Assembly: GCA_021784255.1 (NCBI GenBank)
Contig: JAJXSZ010000011.1
Coordinates: 1-23,616 of the forward strand
Length of the DNA: 23,616 nt
Source of the DNA: Pseudomonadota bacterium
GTDB lineage: Bacteria; Pseudomonadota; Alphaproteobacteria; Acetobacterales; Acetobacteraceae
Direction of reading: 5' to 3'
A program made the position numbers and the translations under genes. The notes under the pieces were generated by a model that was given only the letters and a program-made list of their open reading frames with translations, searched no databases and had not been told where the DNA came from. Below, piece by piece: positions 14,038 to 21,776 of this stretch (its first letter is position 1; each line of letters begins with the position of its first letter).

Positions 14038-16680
14038 TCAAACGACCTTATAGACGAAAGCGCCCGACGGCTCCACACCGACGCTCAGGTGGCTGATCGC
14101 GGCCCCGTCGGCGAGCCGGGCCAGCACTTCGGCCGACAGCTCCGGCAGCACGGTGCGCGAGAGGATGTGCTCGATGTTGCGTGCGCCGGAAGCGTTCTCG
14201 GTACACCGGGCGGCGATGGTCTCCACCACTGCCGGCTCATAGTCGAAGCTGGCACTGTAGGCCTCGCGCACGCGCTTGGCGATGCGCCCGAGCTGCAGCA
14301 CCACGATCTTGCGGATGACCTCGTCGGAGAGCGGGAAATAGGGAACCAGCGTCACCCGCCCGAGGAACGCCGGCTTGAAGTATTTCATCAGCTCCGGGCG
14401 TAGCGCCTCCGCCAGCCCCGCCGCGTCCGGTGCCGTGTCGGGATCGGCGAACAGCTTGGTGATCAGCTCGGTCCCGGCATTGGAGGTCATGATCAGGACG
14501 GTGTTCTTGAAGTCGATGTCCCGGCCCTCCCCATCCTTCATGTTCCCCTTGTCGAACACCTGGAAGAACACGTCCTGCACGCCGGGATGCGCCTTCTCCA
14601 TCTCGTCGAGCAGCACCACGGAATAGGGATGCCGCCGCACCGCCTCGGTCAGGATGCCGCCTTCGCCGTAGCCGACATAGCCGGGCGGCGAGCCCATCAG
14701 CAGGCTGACCTTATGCTCCTCCTTGAATTCGCTCATGTTAAGGACGGCCATGTTCTGCTCGCCGCCATAGAGCAGGTCAGCGAGCGCGAGCGCGGTTTCG
14801 GTCTTGCCGGTGCCGGAGGTGCCGACCATGAGGAACACGCCGATCGGCTTGCGCGGGTCGGTCAGCCTGGCACGGCTGGTGCGGATCGCCTGCGCCACCG
14901 CCTCTAACGCATGGTCCTGACCGACGATGCGCTTCTGCAACGCCTGCTTGAGACCGAGCACGGTGCGGATCTCGTCGGACTGCATCCGCCCCGCGGGGAT
15001 GCCGGTCCAGCTCTCGACGATTTCGGCCACCGCCTGCGCATCGACGACCGGGTAGATCAGCGGCGTCTCGCCCTGCAGCGCGCGCAATTTCGCCGCCTCC
15101 TCCGCGAGCCTGGCGCGCAGGGCGTCCTTGTCCGCCGTCGCCTGCCGGTCCTCGATCGCGGCCCGGGTCGTGGCGATGGCGGCGGCAAGCTCCTTCTCGC
15201 CGGCCCAGCGCTGCTCCAGCGCCGCGCGCTCGGCTTCGACCCTGACGCGCTCCTCCGCCAGCTCCGCGCGCCGCACCTCGTGCGGCGCGCCCGCGGCCAA
15301 CTCCCGATCCAGGATCGCAGCCTCGGTGTCGATGAGGTCGAGCCTGCGGATACGGTCCTCGAGGGCCGCCGGCATCGCCGCCTGGCTCATCGCGACGCGC
15401 GCGCAAGCGGTGTCGATCAGCGAAACCGCCTTGTCGGGAAGCTGGCGCGACGGAATGTAGCGGGCGGAGAGCTTGACCGCTGCCTCGACCGCCTCGTCGA
15501 GGATCCGCACCCCGTGATGTTGCTCCAGCGTGACGACGACGCCGCGCACCATCGCGATCGCGATCGGCTCGGCGGGCTCCTCGACCTTGACCACCTGGAA
15601 GCGCCGCGTCAGCGCCGCATCCTTCTCGAAATATTTCTTGTACTCGGCCCAGGTGGTGGCCGCGATGGTGCGCAGCTCGCCGCGCGCGAGCGCCGGCTTC
15701 AGCAGGTTGGCGGCATCGCCCTGCCCGGCGCTGCCGCCGGCACCGATGAGCTGATGCGCCTCGTCGATGAACAGGATGATCGGCCGCGGGCTCGCCTTGA
15801 CCTCCTCGATCACCGATTTCAGCCGGTTCTCGAACTCGCCCTTCACACCGGCGCCGGCTTGCAGCAAGCCGAGATCGAGGGTGCGAATGACCACGTTCTT
15901 CAGTGCCGCCGGCACGTCGCCCGCGGCGATGCGCACCGCAAAGCCTTCGACCACCGCGGTCTTGCCGACCCCGGCCTCGCCGGTGAGGATCGGGTTGTTC
16001 TGCCGCCGCCGCGTCAGGATATCCACCATCTGGCGGATCTCGGTGTCGCGGCCGAGGATCGGGTCGATCCGCCCCGCCTTCGCCTTCGCCGTCAGGTCGA
16101 TGGTGAACTGATCGAGCGCGGCCGAGCCCGCCGGGCGCGGCGCACCGGGTTCGCCCGCGCCGTCCGGCGGCGCGCCCTCGACCGAGGTCGTGACGCTCGC
16201 GGCCTCGATGCTGTCGCGGGTCACGGTCAGCAGATCGCGCTTCAGCGCGTCGGCGGGTATGCGCGCGAACTGCCCCGAGATTTCGCGCGTGTGACGAGAC
16301 AGCGTCTCATCGGCAAGCATCGCCCACAGCAGATGCCCCGATCGCACGCGCGAGAGGCCGTGCTCGACGGAAGCAAACAGCCAGGCCTGCTTTGCCGCCT
16401 CGACGATCTCGGGCGAGAGCGAGGGCGCGCGCGCGTTGCCGGTCTTGAGCCGATCGAGCCCGCGGTTGAGATCGGCCATCAGCCGCCCGTGATCGGCCTC
16501 GTAATGACGCAGGATGGCGGCGATGTCGGTGTCGGTGCCGTCGGCGAGCTTCACCAGCCAGTGCTCGAGCTCGACGTTGTAGTGCGAGCGCGACAGCGTC
16601 AGCCCCGCGGCGGCTTCCAGCGCGCGACGGCAATGGTCGTCGAGCCTCCCAACCAATGCCTTGAGGTCAATCGCCGCCAT
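14038..16680 (-). CDS. tssH: T6SS sheath-recycling AAA+ ATPase TssH (ClpV)
   Basis: ClpV hexamers unfold contracted TssB-TssC sheaths so that subunits can be reused. The 880-residue product has a Clp-N-like sheath-binding domain with RRALEAAAGLTLSRSHYNVE, the first AAA+ module with Walker A GEAGVGKT (234-241) and Walker B IILFIDEAH, a charged coiled-coil middle domain (about 430-540), and the second AAA+ module with GTSGTGKT (620-627) and VVLLDEMEKAHPG, then a ClpB-type C-terminal domain. The open frame continues upstream to 16962, but ATG at 16680 has a perfect GGAGG (complement of 16686-16690) five bases before it, and the conserved N-terminus starts there. It is divergent from tssA across 171 bases and is followed on the same strand by hcp. 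Confidence 0.97.
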   Translation of the reverse strand: MAAIDLKALVGRLDDHCRRALEAAAGLTLSRSHYNVELEHWLVKLADGTDTDIAAILRHYEADHGRLMADLNRGLDRLKTGNARAPSLSPEIVEAAKQAWLFASVEHGLSRVRSGHLLWAMLADETLSRHTREISGQFARIPADALKRDLLTVTRDSIEAASVTTSVEGAPPDGAGEPGAPRPAGSAALDQFTIDLTAKAKAGRIDPILGRDTEIRQMVDILTRRRQNNPILTGEAGVGKTAVVEGFAVRIAAGDVPAALKNVVIRTLDLGLLQAGAGVKGEFENRLKSVIEEVKASPRPIILFIDEAHQLIGAGGSAGQGDAANLLKPALARGELRTIAATTWAEYKKYFEKDAALTRRFQVVKVEEPAEPIAIAMVRGVVVTLEQHHGVRILDEAVEAAVKLSARYIPSRQLPDKAVSLIDTACARVAMSQAAMPAALEDRIRRLDLIDTEAAILDRELAAGAPHEVRRAELAEERVRVEAERAALEQRWAGEKELAAAIATTRAAIEDRQATADKDALRARLAEEAAKLRALQGETPLIYPVVDAQAVAEIVESWTGIPAGRMQSDEIRTVLGLKQALQKRIVGQDHALEAVAQAIRTSRARLTDPRKPIGVFLMVGTSGTGKTETALALADLLYGGEQNMAVLNMSEFKEEHKVSLLMGSPPGYVGYGEGGILTEAVRRHPYSVVLLDEMEKAHPGVQDVFFQVFDKGNMKDGEGRDIDFKNTVLIMTSNAGTELITKLFADPDTAPDAAGLAEALRPELMKYFKPAFLGRVTLVPYFPLSDEVIRKIVVLQLGRIAKRVREAYSASFDYEPAVVETIAARCTENASGARNIEHILSRTVLPELSAEVLARLADGAAISHLSVGVEPSGAFVYKVV

Positions 16681-16781
16681 GACGTCCTCCGCCGGCGCGG
16701 TGTCCTGCCCGCGACCAGCCGGGAGCCTAGAAGCGGCATCGACAATGAGTCCAGTGCGAACCGCGGGAAAGCGAAACGGAT

Positions 16782-16797
16782 CGGGCGGGCGGGCGGG
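16782..16797 (+). promoter_or_regulatory. Four-tract G-quadruplex motif in the tssH-tssA divergent region
   Basis: The sequence is four exact copies of CGGG, giving four GGG runs separated by single C bases. This satisfies the strictest G-quadruplex pattern (G3 with one-base loops) on the plus strand. It lies about 55 bases before the tssA start and directly upstream of a possible -35 box. It is also a tetranucleotide repeat that could slip in length. Formation in the cell is not shown. Confidence 0.6.
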
Positions 16798-16798
16798 A

Positions 16799-16827
16799 TT
16801 GCTGGCCCTGCCGGTTGCGACCACAAT
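16799..16827 (+). promoter_or_regulatory. Possible tssA promoter
   Basis: TTGCTG (16799-16804) and CACAAT (16822-16827) are 17 bases apart and match the sigma-70 boxes at 3 and 4 of 6 positions. The candidate falls in the expected place, about 25 bases before the tssA start, but is weak. Confidence 0.25.
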
Positions 16828-16851
16828 ACGGCAACGGGAAGGTTCGGGAGA

Positions 16852-17976
16852 ATGGCGATCATGGCCGACGTGCCGGATCTCATCGACGTTGCGGCCCTGC
16901 TGCAGCCGATCGCCGGCGAGGCGCCGGCCGGCGTCGACCTGCGGGAGGATTTTTCGCCGCAATCAACCTATTACCGCCTGCGCGACGCGCGCGCCGAGGC
17001 ACGAGCCGCGGAGCGTACCGCCGACGAGAACCCCGATGTCGAGACGCCGACGCCGCCGCAATGGCGTACCGTGCGCGAACTGGTCGTCGCGGCGCTCGGC
17101 GAAAAGGCCAAGGACCTCGAGCTCGCGGCCTGGCTCACCGAAGCCTTGGTCCGCAGCGACGGGCTCGCCGGACTGGCCGCTGGTGCGCGGCTGATCGGCG
17201 GGCTCGCCGAGGCATTCTGGGATCGCAACCTGTTCCCGGTGCCCGACGAGGACGGCATCGCCACCCGCGTCGCCCCGATCACCGGCCTCAACGGCGAGGG
17301 CGGCGACGGGACACTGATCCAGCCGCTGCGCAAGCTGGTGCTGTTCGCCAGGCCGGACGGCCGCAATGTCGCCTTCTGGCAGTACGAGCAGTCTGCCGAA
17401 CTGCAGGGCATCGGCGATGCGGAACGGGTGAAGCAGCGCCTCGCCGCCGGCGTGGTGCCGTTCGCCGACATGGAGGCGGCGGCGCGCGCTGCCGGCGGCG
17501 CGCGCTTCGCCGCGATCCGCGCCCTTGCCCGCAGCGCACTCGGCGAATGGACGGCGATGGGCGGCGTGCTCGACGCCAAGGCTGGCGCCGACGGGCCGCC
17601 GACCAGCCGGGTGCGCGACCTCCTCGGGCAGATCCTCGATGTCGCGGCGCGCTACGCGCCACGGGAGGCGGAGGCGGAGGCTCAGACCGCGGCGCAAGCA
17701 GGCGTGGACGAGCCTGCGGCAGGCGGCGGCGCGGGCGGCGCGGCGGCGAAGACGGCGGCGACGCGCGAGGACATGCTGCGCGAACTGGCCCGGATCGCCG
17801 ATTTTTTCCGTCGCACCGAGCCGCAGTCGCCGCTTGCCTACACGCTCGAGGAGGCGATCCGCCGCGGCCGCATGACCTGGCCGGAACTGCTCGCCGAGGT
17901 GGTGAGCGATGCCGGCGTGCGCGGCTCGATCCTGAGCCAGCTCGGCATCCGCCCGGCGGCCGGGGAAGGCGGCTGA
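16852..17976 (+). CDS. tssA: T6SS assembly protein TssA (ImpA)
   Basis: TssA helps prime baseplate assembly and guides polymerisation of the tube and sheath. The 374-residue protein has an N-terminal ImpA_N domain (about 10-140) with PIAGEAPAGVDLREDF near the start and WLTEALVRSDGLAGLAAG in its helical core. An alanine-rich linker with repeated Ala-Gly (about 275-305) follows, and then a C-terminal domain with FFRRTEPQSPLAYTLEEAIR and RGRMTWPELLAEVV, typical of the shorter TssA class. ATG 16852 lies nine bases after GGAAGG (16837-16842); a second in-frame ATG at 16861 is also well placed behind GGGAG (16846-16850). The open frame further upstream is antisense to tssH and was discarded. Confidence 0.93.
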   Translation: MAIMADVPDLIDVAALLQPIAGEAPAGVDLREDFSPQSTYYRLRDARAEARAAERTADENPDVETPTPPQWRTVRELVVAALGEKAKDLELAAWLTEALVRSDGLAGLAAGARLIGGLAEAFWDRNLFPVPDEDGIATRVAPITGLNGEGGDGTLIQPLRKLVLFARPDGRNVAFWQYEQSAELQGIGDAERVKQRLAAGVVPFADMEAAARAAGGARFAAIRALARSALGEWTAMGGVLDAKAGADGPPTSRVRDLLGQILDVAARYAPREAEAEAQTAAQAGVDEPAAGGGAGGAAAKTAATREDMLRELARIADFFRRTEPQSPLAYTLEEAIRRGRMTWPELLAEVVSDAGVRGSILSQLGIRPAAGEGG

Positions 17977-17996
17977 ACGGTGCCATGAAACCGTCG

Positions 17997-18026
17997 TTGA
18001 CCAGTGGCCCGGGCGGTGCCTACCTT
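17997..18026 (+). promoter_or_regulatory. Possible promoter for the tssB sheath-baseplate operon
   Basis: TTGACC (17997-18002) and TACCTT (18021-18026) are 18 bases apart. The first box matches 5 of 6 consensus positions and the second 3 of 6, a pattern accepted by many alphaproteobacterial housekeeping promoters. It would make a leader of about 135 bases before tssB. One palindrome falls inside the spacer and another just behind the -10 box. Confidence 0.4.
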
Positions 18027-18052
18027 GTCGGCGCGGCGGCTGCCCGGGCCAC
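18004..18052. promoter_or_regulatory. Paired palindromes around the putative tssB promoter
   Basis: GTGGCCCGGGC (18004-18014) and GCCCGGGCCAC (18042-18052) form a perfect 11-base inverted repeat. Each arm also contains the self-palindrome GCCCGGGC, at 18007-18014 and 18042-18049, exactly 35 bases apart. GGCGGTG (18012-18018) can alternatively pair with CACCGCC (18050-18056). This could be a double operator or a leader structure; no regulator is identified. Confidence 0.4.
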
Positions 18053-18061
18053 CGCCAGGGG

Positions 18062-18086
18062 AGCGGGGGGGCTTGGTGTCCCCGCT
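18062..18086 (+). promoter_or_regulatory. Leader stem-loop before tssB
   Basis: AGCGGGG (18062-18068) pairs perfectly with CCCCGCT (18080-18086) around an 11-base loop, about 80 bases before the tssB start. It lacks a U-run. It belongs to the structured untranslated region between tssA and tssB. Confidence 0.4.
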
Positions 18087-18166
18087 GGTCACGCCCAACG
18101 ATCACCCGACGCCGGCAGGCCGGGCGCGGCAGGCGCTCCCGGCAGCGTACGACAGGGAGAAATGTG

Positions 18167-18676
18167 ATGAGTGCGTCTGTTCACGACAAGCTGAACCGCG
18201 TGCGCAAACCGCGTGTGCATATCACCTACGAGGTCGAGACGGAGGGCGCGCAGATCCAGCGCGAGCTGCCCTTCGTCGTCGGTGTGCTGGGCGATTTCTC
18301 GGGCGACCCGACGCAGCCGCTGCGCCCGCTCACGGAGCGCAAATTCGTCCAGATCGACCGTGATAATTTCGATGACGTCATGGGGCGGATGGCACCCGGC
18401 CTCAAGCTGAAGGTCGACAACACGCTCGCCGGCGATGGCTCGCAGATGGGTGTCGATCTCAAGTTCAACCGGATGGAGGATTTCGAGCCCGCGCGCGTCG
18501 CTGCGCAGGTGCCGGCGCTGCAGGCGCTGATCGAGACCCGCAACAAGCTGCGCGACCTGATGAGCAAGGTGGACCGGTCCGAGGAGCTCGAGAACCTGCT
18601 CGAACAGGTGCTCAAGAGCGAAGCGGAACTGAAATCGCTGTCGGGCCAGCTCGGCCTCGACAAGCAGGAGGGCTGA
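18167..18676 (+). CDS. tssB: T6SS sheath small subunit TssB (VipA/ImpB)
   Basis: TssB and TssC together build the contractile sheath around the Hcp tube. The 169-residue protein begins with KLNRVRKPRVHITYEVETEG and has ELPFVVGVLGDFSG, RKFVQIDRDNFDDVM and DLKFNRMEDFEPARVAAQVP, all standard TssB blocks, and ends in a charged helical tail. The ATG at 18167 is seven bases after AGGGAG (18154-18159); the in-frame GTG directly before it is less likely. A start-stop pair ATG-TGA (18162-18167) overlaps the true start. The gene is 190 bases from tssA, preceded by a possible promoter, and four bases from tssC. It is the only TssB in the window although there are two TssC genes. Confidence 0.96.
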   Translation: MSASVHDKLNRVRKPRVHITYEVETEGAQIQRELPFVVGVLGDFSGDPTQPLRPLTERKFVQIDRDNFDDVMGRMAPGLKLKVDNTLAGDGSQMGVDLKFNRMEDFEPARVAAQVPALQALIETRNKLRDLMSKVDRSEELENLLEQVLKSEAELKSLSGQLGLDKQEG

Positions 18677-18680
18677 GGCG

Positions 18681-20171
18681 ATGTCCGGAGCGAAAACCGA
18701 GGCCGCTGCCACCAGCACCACCCAGGAAAGCAGCGCGAGCCTGCTCGACCAGGTCGTCGCGGCAACCAAGCAGACCGAACCGGACCGCGCGCAGGACCTG
18801 GTCAAGACGCTGGTCGAGCAGGCGCTGTCGGGCACCGTCACCTTCGACAAGAACCTCACCCGCACCTTCAATGCCGCGATCGCCGCGATCGACCGCAAGC
18901 TCTCGGCACAGCTCAACGCGATCATGCACGACCCGAAATTCCTCAAGCTCGAGGGCACGTGGCGCGGCCTCAACTACCTGGTGATGAACTCCGAGACCGG
19001 CACCTCGCTCAAGCTACGGGTGCTCAACATCGCCAAGCGTGAGCTCAACCGCGACCTGACCAAGGCGGTCGAGTTCGACCAGAGCCAGCTGTTCAAGAAG
19101 ATCTACGAAAACGAATTCGGCACCCCGGGCGGCGAGCCCTACGGCGCGCTGATCGGCGACTACGAGTGGACCAACCACCCGGACGACATCGACACGCTGC
19201 GGCTGATGTCCAACGTCGCGGCGGCCAGCTTCGCGCCGTTCATCTCCGCCGCCGGCGCGCAGATGTTCGGCTTCTCCGACTGGACGGAACTCTCCAAGCC
19301 GCGCGACCTGGCGAAGATTTTCGAGACGGCGGAATACACCAAGTGGCGCAGCTTTCGCGACAGCGAGGACAGCCGCTTCGTCTCCCTGGCGCTGCCGCGG
19401 GTGATCGCCCGCCTGCCCTATGGCTCGGCGACCAAGCCGATCGACAACTTTGCCTACGAGGAGGCGCCCTACGATGCCGCGGGCGCCGCGCTGCCGATGC
19501 AGCATCATGATTATTGCTGGATGAATGCCGCCTACACCTTGGGCGCGCGCCTGACGGATGCCTTTGCGCAGTATGGCTTCTGCGTTGCCATCCGCGGCGC
19601 CGAGGGCGGCGGCAAGGTGGAGGGGCTGCCCAATCACGTCTTCACCTCCGACGATGGCGACCTCGATACCAAGTGCCCGACCGAGATCGGCATCACCGAC
19701 CGGCGCGAGTTCGAGCTTTCGAACCAGGGTTTCCTGCCGCTCTGCCACTACAAGAACACCGACTACGCGGTGTTCTTCGGTGCGCAGTCGGTGCAGAAGG
19801 CCAAGAAGTACGACCGCCCCGACGCGACCGCCAACGCCGCGATCTCGGCGCGCCTGCCCTACATCATGGCGACCAGCCGCTTCGCGCATTTCCTCAAGGT
19901 GATGGCCCGCGACAAGATCGGCTCCTTCATGGAAGCGACCGACTGCGAGGCCTGGCTCAACCGCTGGATCAAGAACTACGTCAACGCCAACGAGAACGCG
20001 GGGCAGGAGAGCAAGGCCCAGTACCCGCTGCGCGAGGCCCGCGTCGAGGTCAGGGAGATTCCCGGCAAGCCTGGGTCCTACAACGCGATCGCCTATCTGC
20101 GGCCCTGGCTGCAGATGGAGGAACTGACCACCAGCATGCGCATGGTCGCGCGCATCCCGCAGAAGGCCTGA
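18681..20171 (+). CDS. tssC: T6SS sheath large subunit TssC (VipB/ImpC)
   Basis: This is the principal large sheath protein, whose interlocked strands with TssB store the energy for contraction. The 496-residue product has the canonical blocks: DPKFLKLEGTWRGLNYLV, AVEFDQSQLFKKIYENEFGT, GGEPYGALIGDYEW, CPTEIGITDRREFELSNQGF, LCHYKNTDYAVFFGAQSVQK, RFAHFLKVMARDKIGSF and the C-terminal handshake strand region ELTTSMRMVARIP. Nothing essential seems to be missing. AGGAGG (18666-18671) inside the end of tssB is nine bases before its ATG. The second TssC gene follows after three bases. Confidence 0.97.
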   Translation: MSGAKTEAAATSTTQESSASLLDQVVAATKQTEPDRAQDLVKTLVEQALSGTVTFDKNLTRTFNAAIAAIDRKLSAQLNAIMHDPKFLKLEGTWRGLNYLVMNSETGTSLKLRVLNIAKRELNRDLTKAVEFDQSQLFKKIYENEFGTPGGEPYGALIGDYEWTNHPDDIDTLRLMSNVAAASFAPFISAAGAQMFGFSDWTELSKPRDLAKIFETAEYTKWRSFRDSEDSRFVSLALPRVIARLPYGSATKPIDNFAYEEAPYDAAGAALPMQHHDYCWMNAAYTLGARLTDAFAQYGFCVAIRGAEGGGKVEGLPNHVFTSDDGDLDTKCPTEIGITDRREFELSNQGFLPLCHYKNTDYAVFFGAQSVQKAKKYDRPDATANAAISARLPYIMATSRFAHFLKVMARDKIGSFMEATDCEAWLNRWIKNYVNANENAGQESKAQYPLREARVEVREIPGKPGSYNAIAYLRPWLQMEELTTSMRMVARIPQKA

Positions 20172-20174
20172 CGC

Positions 20175-21713
20175 TTGTCCGCGGCGGGGCCCGCAGCCAT
20201 GGCCCCGCCGCGCCCGACACGCGACGCCGCGCTCGACGGACGTTTCGTCGGCGCGGCAAGCGCGGACGCGGCGGAGCAGGTCGCGGCTTTCATCGCCAGC
20301 GCCGAGCCGGCCGCATCGTTGCGTGACTGGTTCGGCGCCGATGCTCTCCCTCGGCTGGCGAGTGATGCCGGGCGGCTGCGCCTCGCGCTCGACCGCGACA
20401 TCGCCGCGATCGACACGCTGATCGCCGCTCAGCTCGATGCGATCCTGCATCATCCACGTCTGCGCCGGCTGGAGGGGACATGGCGCGGTCTCGCCTGGCT
20501 CCTGGGCGACATCGAGCCAGGCGGACGGGTCAAGGTGCGGGTGCTCAACGCCACCTGGCCGGAGCTGGTGCGTGATCTCGAACGCGCCGTCGAGTTCGAC
20601 CGGAGCCAGCTTTTCAAGAAGATCTACGAGGAGGAGTTCGGCACGCCGGGCGGCGAGCCCTATGGCCTGCTGGTGCTCGACCACGCGGTGCGCCACCGCC
20701 CCGGCCCCGGCGCGCCCACCGACGATATCGGCGCTTTGAAGCAGTTGGCCGGTGTTGCCGCCGCCGCCTTCACCCCCACCGTGCTCGGGGTGGCGCCGGA
20801 GCTGCTTGGCCTTGACGGCTTCGCCGGCCTCGCCGGCCTCGGCGACCCCACCGCGGTGTTCCGCGACAGCGAATACACGCGCTGGCGAGGCCTGTTCACA
20901 CTCGACGATATCCGCTTCCTCGGCCTCGCCCTGCCGCGCCTGCTGGCGCGCCCGCCCTGGCAGCCCTCGCCGCTGCGCGCCGAACCGTTCCGCTACGACG
21001 AGGATGCGCCGGATGCGCACAGCCGGGTGTGGATGAGCCCGGTCTACGCCTTCGCGGCGACTGCCGCGCGCGCCTTCGCCGATTACGGCTGGCCGGCCGA
21101 TATACGCGGCGTGGAAACGGATCAGCGCGGCGGCGGGCTGGTGGACGAGCTGCCGCTCGAATCCTTCTCCACCGAGCCCGGCGTGATCTGGGCGCGCCCA
21201 CCGCTCGAAGCGGTGCTGACCGACCACCAGGAGCGCGCGCTGGTCGATGCCGGGTTCATGCCGCTCGCCGCCATTCCCTGGTCGCAGGACGCGGTGTTCG
21301 GCGCGGTACGCAGCCTGCAGGCGCGCCGCCTCTACAGCGGCCCGACCGCCGATGCGGCCAACGCCAGCGCGCGCCTCTCCACGCAGCTCAACTCGCTGCT
21401 CTGCGTCTCGCGCTTCGCCCACTACCTCAAGGTGCTGGGCCGCGACATGGTCGGCTCGTTCCGCACCGCCGAGGAGATCGAGCAGCAGCTCCAGACCTGG
21501 CTCAACCGCCACATCAACGCCAGCATCGGCGCCGGCGCCGAGAGCCGCGCCCGCTACCCGCTGCTCGCCGGGCGGGTGAGCGTGCGCGAGCGCCCTGGGC
21601 GGCCAGGCGTGTTCGGATGCGTGATCCAGTTGCAGCCGCATTTCCAGCTCGACGACGTCGCCGCGAGCTTCCGGCTCGTCACCGATATCGCCGCTGCGGG
21701 AACGGTGCGATAA
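20175..21713 (+). CDS. Second, divergent TssC paralogue (ImpD-like sheath protein)
   Basis: The 512-residue product is clearly a TssC relative: it keeps LRRLEGTWRGLAWLL, AVEFDRSQLFKKIYEEEFGT, GGEPYG and RFAHYLKVLGRDMVGSF. It has diverged in the middle: the region matching CPTEIGITDRREFELSNQGF in TssC reads ARPPLEAVLTDHQERALVDA here. The N-terminus is alanine-rich and unlike TssC. The same tandem pair occurs as impC-impD in Rhizobium and TssC41-TssC40 in Agrobacterium, so a conserved partner role is likely, perhaps a specialised sheath or baseplate-proximal subunit. The open frame starts with TTG at 20175, eight bases after AGAAGG (20161-20166); the first ATG is at 20199 with a poorer site, so the start is uncertain by eight codons. 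Confidence 0.93.
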   Translation: MSAAGPAAMAPPRPTRDAALDGRFVGAASADAAEQVAAFIASAEPAASLRDWFGADALPRLASDAGRLRLALDRDIAAIDTLIAAQLDAILHHPRLRRLEGTWRGLAWLLGDIEPGGRVKVRVLNATWPELVRDLERAVEFDRSQLFKKIYEEEFGTPGGEPYGLLVLDHAVRHRPGPGAPTDDIGALKQLAGVAAAAFTPTVLGVAPELLGLDGFAGLAGLGDPTAVFRDSEYTRWRGLFTLDDIRFLGLALPRLLARPPWQPSPLRAEPFRYDEDAPDAHSRVWMSPVYAFAATAARAFADYGWPADIRGVETDQRGGGLVDELPLESFSTEPGVIWARPPLEAVLTDHQERALVDAGFMPLAAIPWSQDAVFGAVRSLQARRLYSGPTADAANASARLSTQLNSLLCVSRFAHYLKVLGRDMVGSFRTAEEIEQQLQTWLNRHINASIGAGAESRARYPLLAGRVSVRERPGRPGVFGCVIQLQPHFQLDDVAASFRLVTDIAAAGTVR

Positions 21714-21721
21714 GCTTGACT

Positions 21722-21743
21722 TGCGACCGACGTGCCGGTCGCA
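21722..21743 (+). repeat. Intercistronic hairpin between the second tssC and tagJ
   Basis: TGCGACCG (21722-21729) and CGGTCGCA (21736-21743) form a perfect eight-base-pair stem with a six-base loop, nine bases after the stop codon. No U-run follows. It could partly terminate transcription or protect the 3' end of the abundant sheath messages. Confidence 0.5.
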
Positions 21744-21776
21744 GCCCGACGCGACGCAAGCAGAAGGAAACGAGCG

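Noticed and set aside
16803..16818. Sigma-54-like site TGGCCCTGCCGGTTGC before tssA
   Set aside because: The GG and GC elements are 11 bases apart instead of the 10 required, a spacing that normally abolishes recognition.
14911..16851. Long plus-strand extension of the tssA frame across tssH
   Set aside because: Antisense to tssH, without motifs. TssA homology begins at the ATG pair 16852/16861.
16681..16962. Longer tssH start
   Set aside because: The extension would cover the divergent region and tssA. The conserved ClpV N-terminus and a GGAGG five bases upstream fix the start at 16680.
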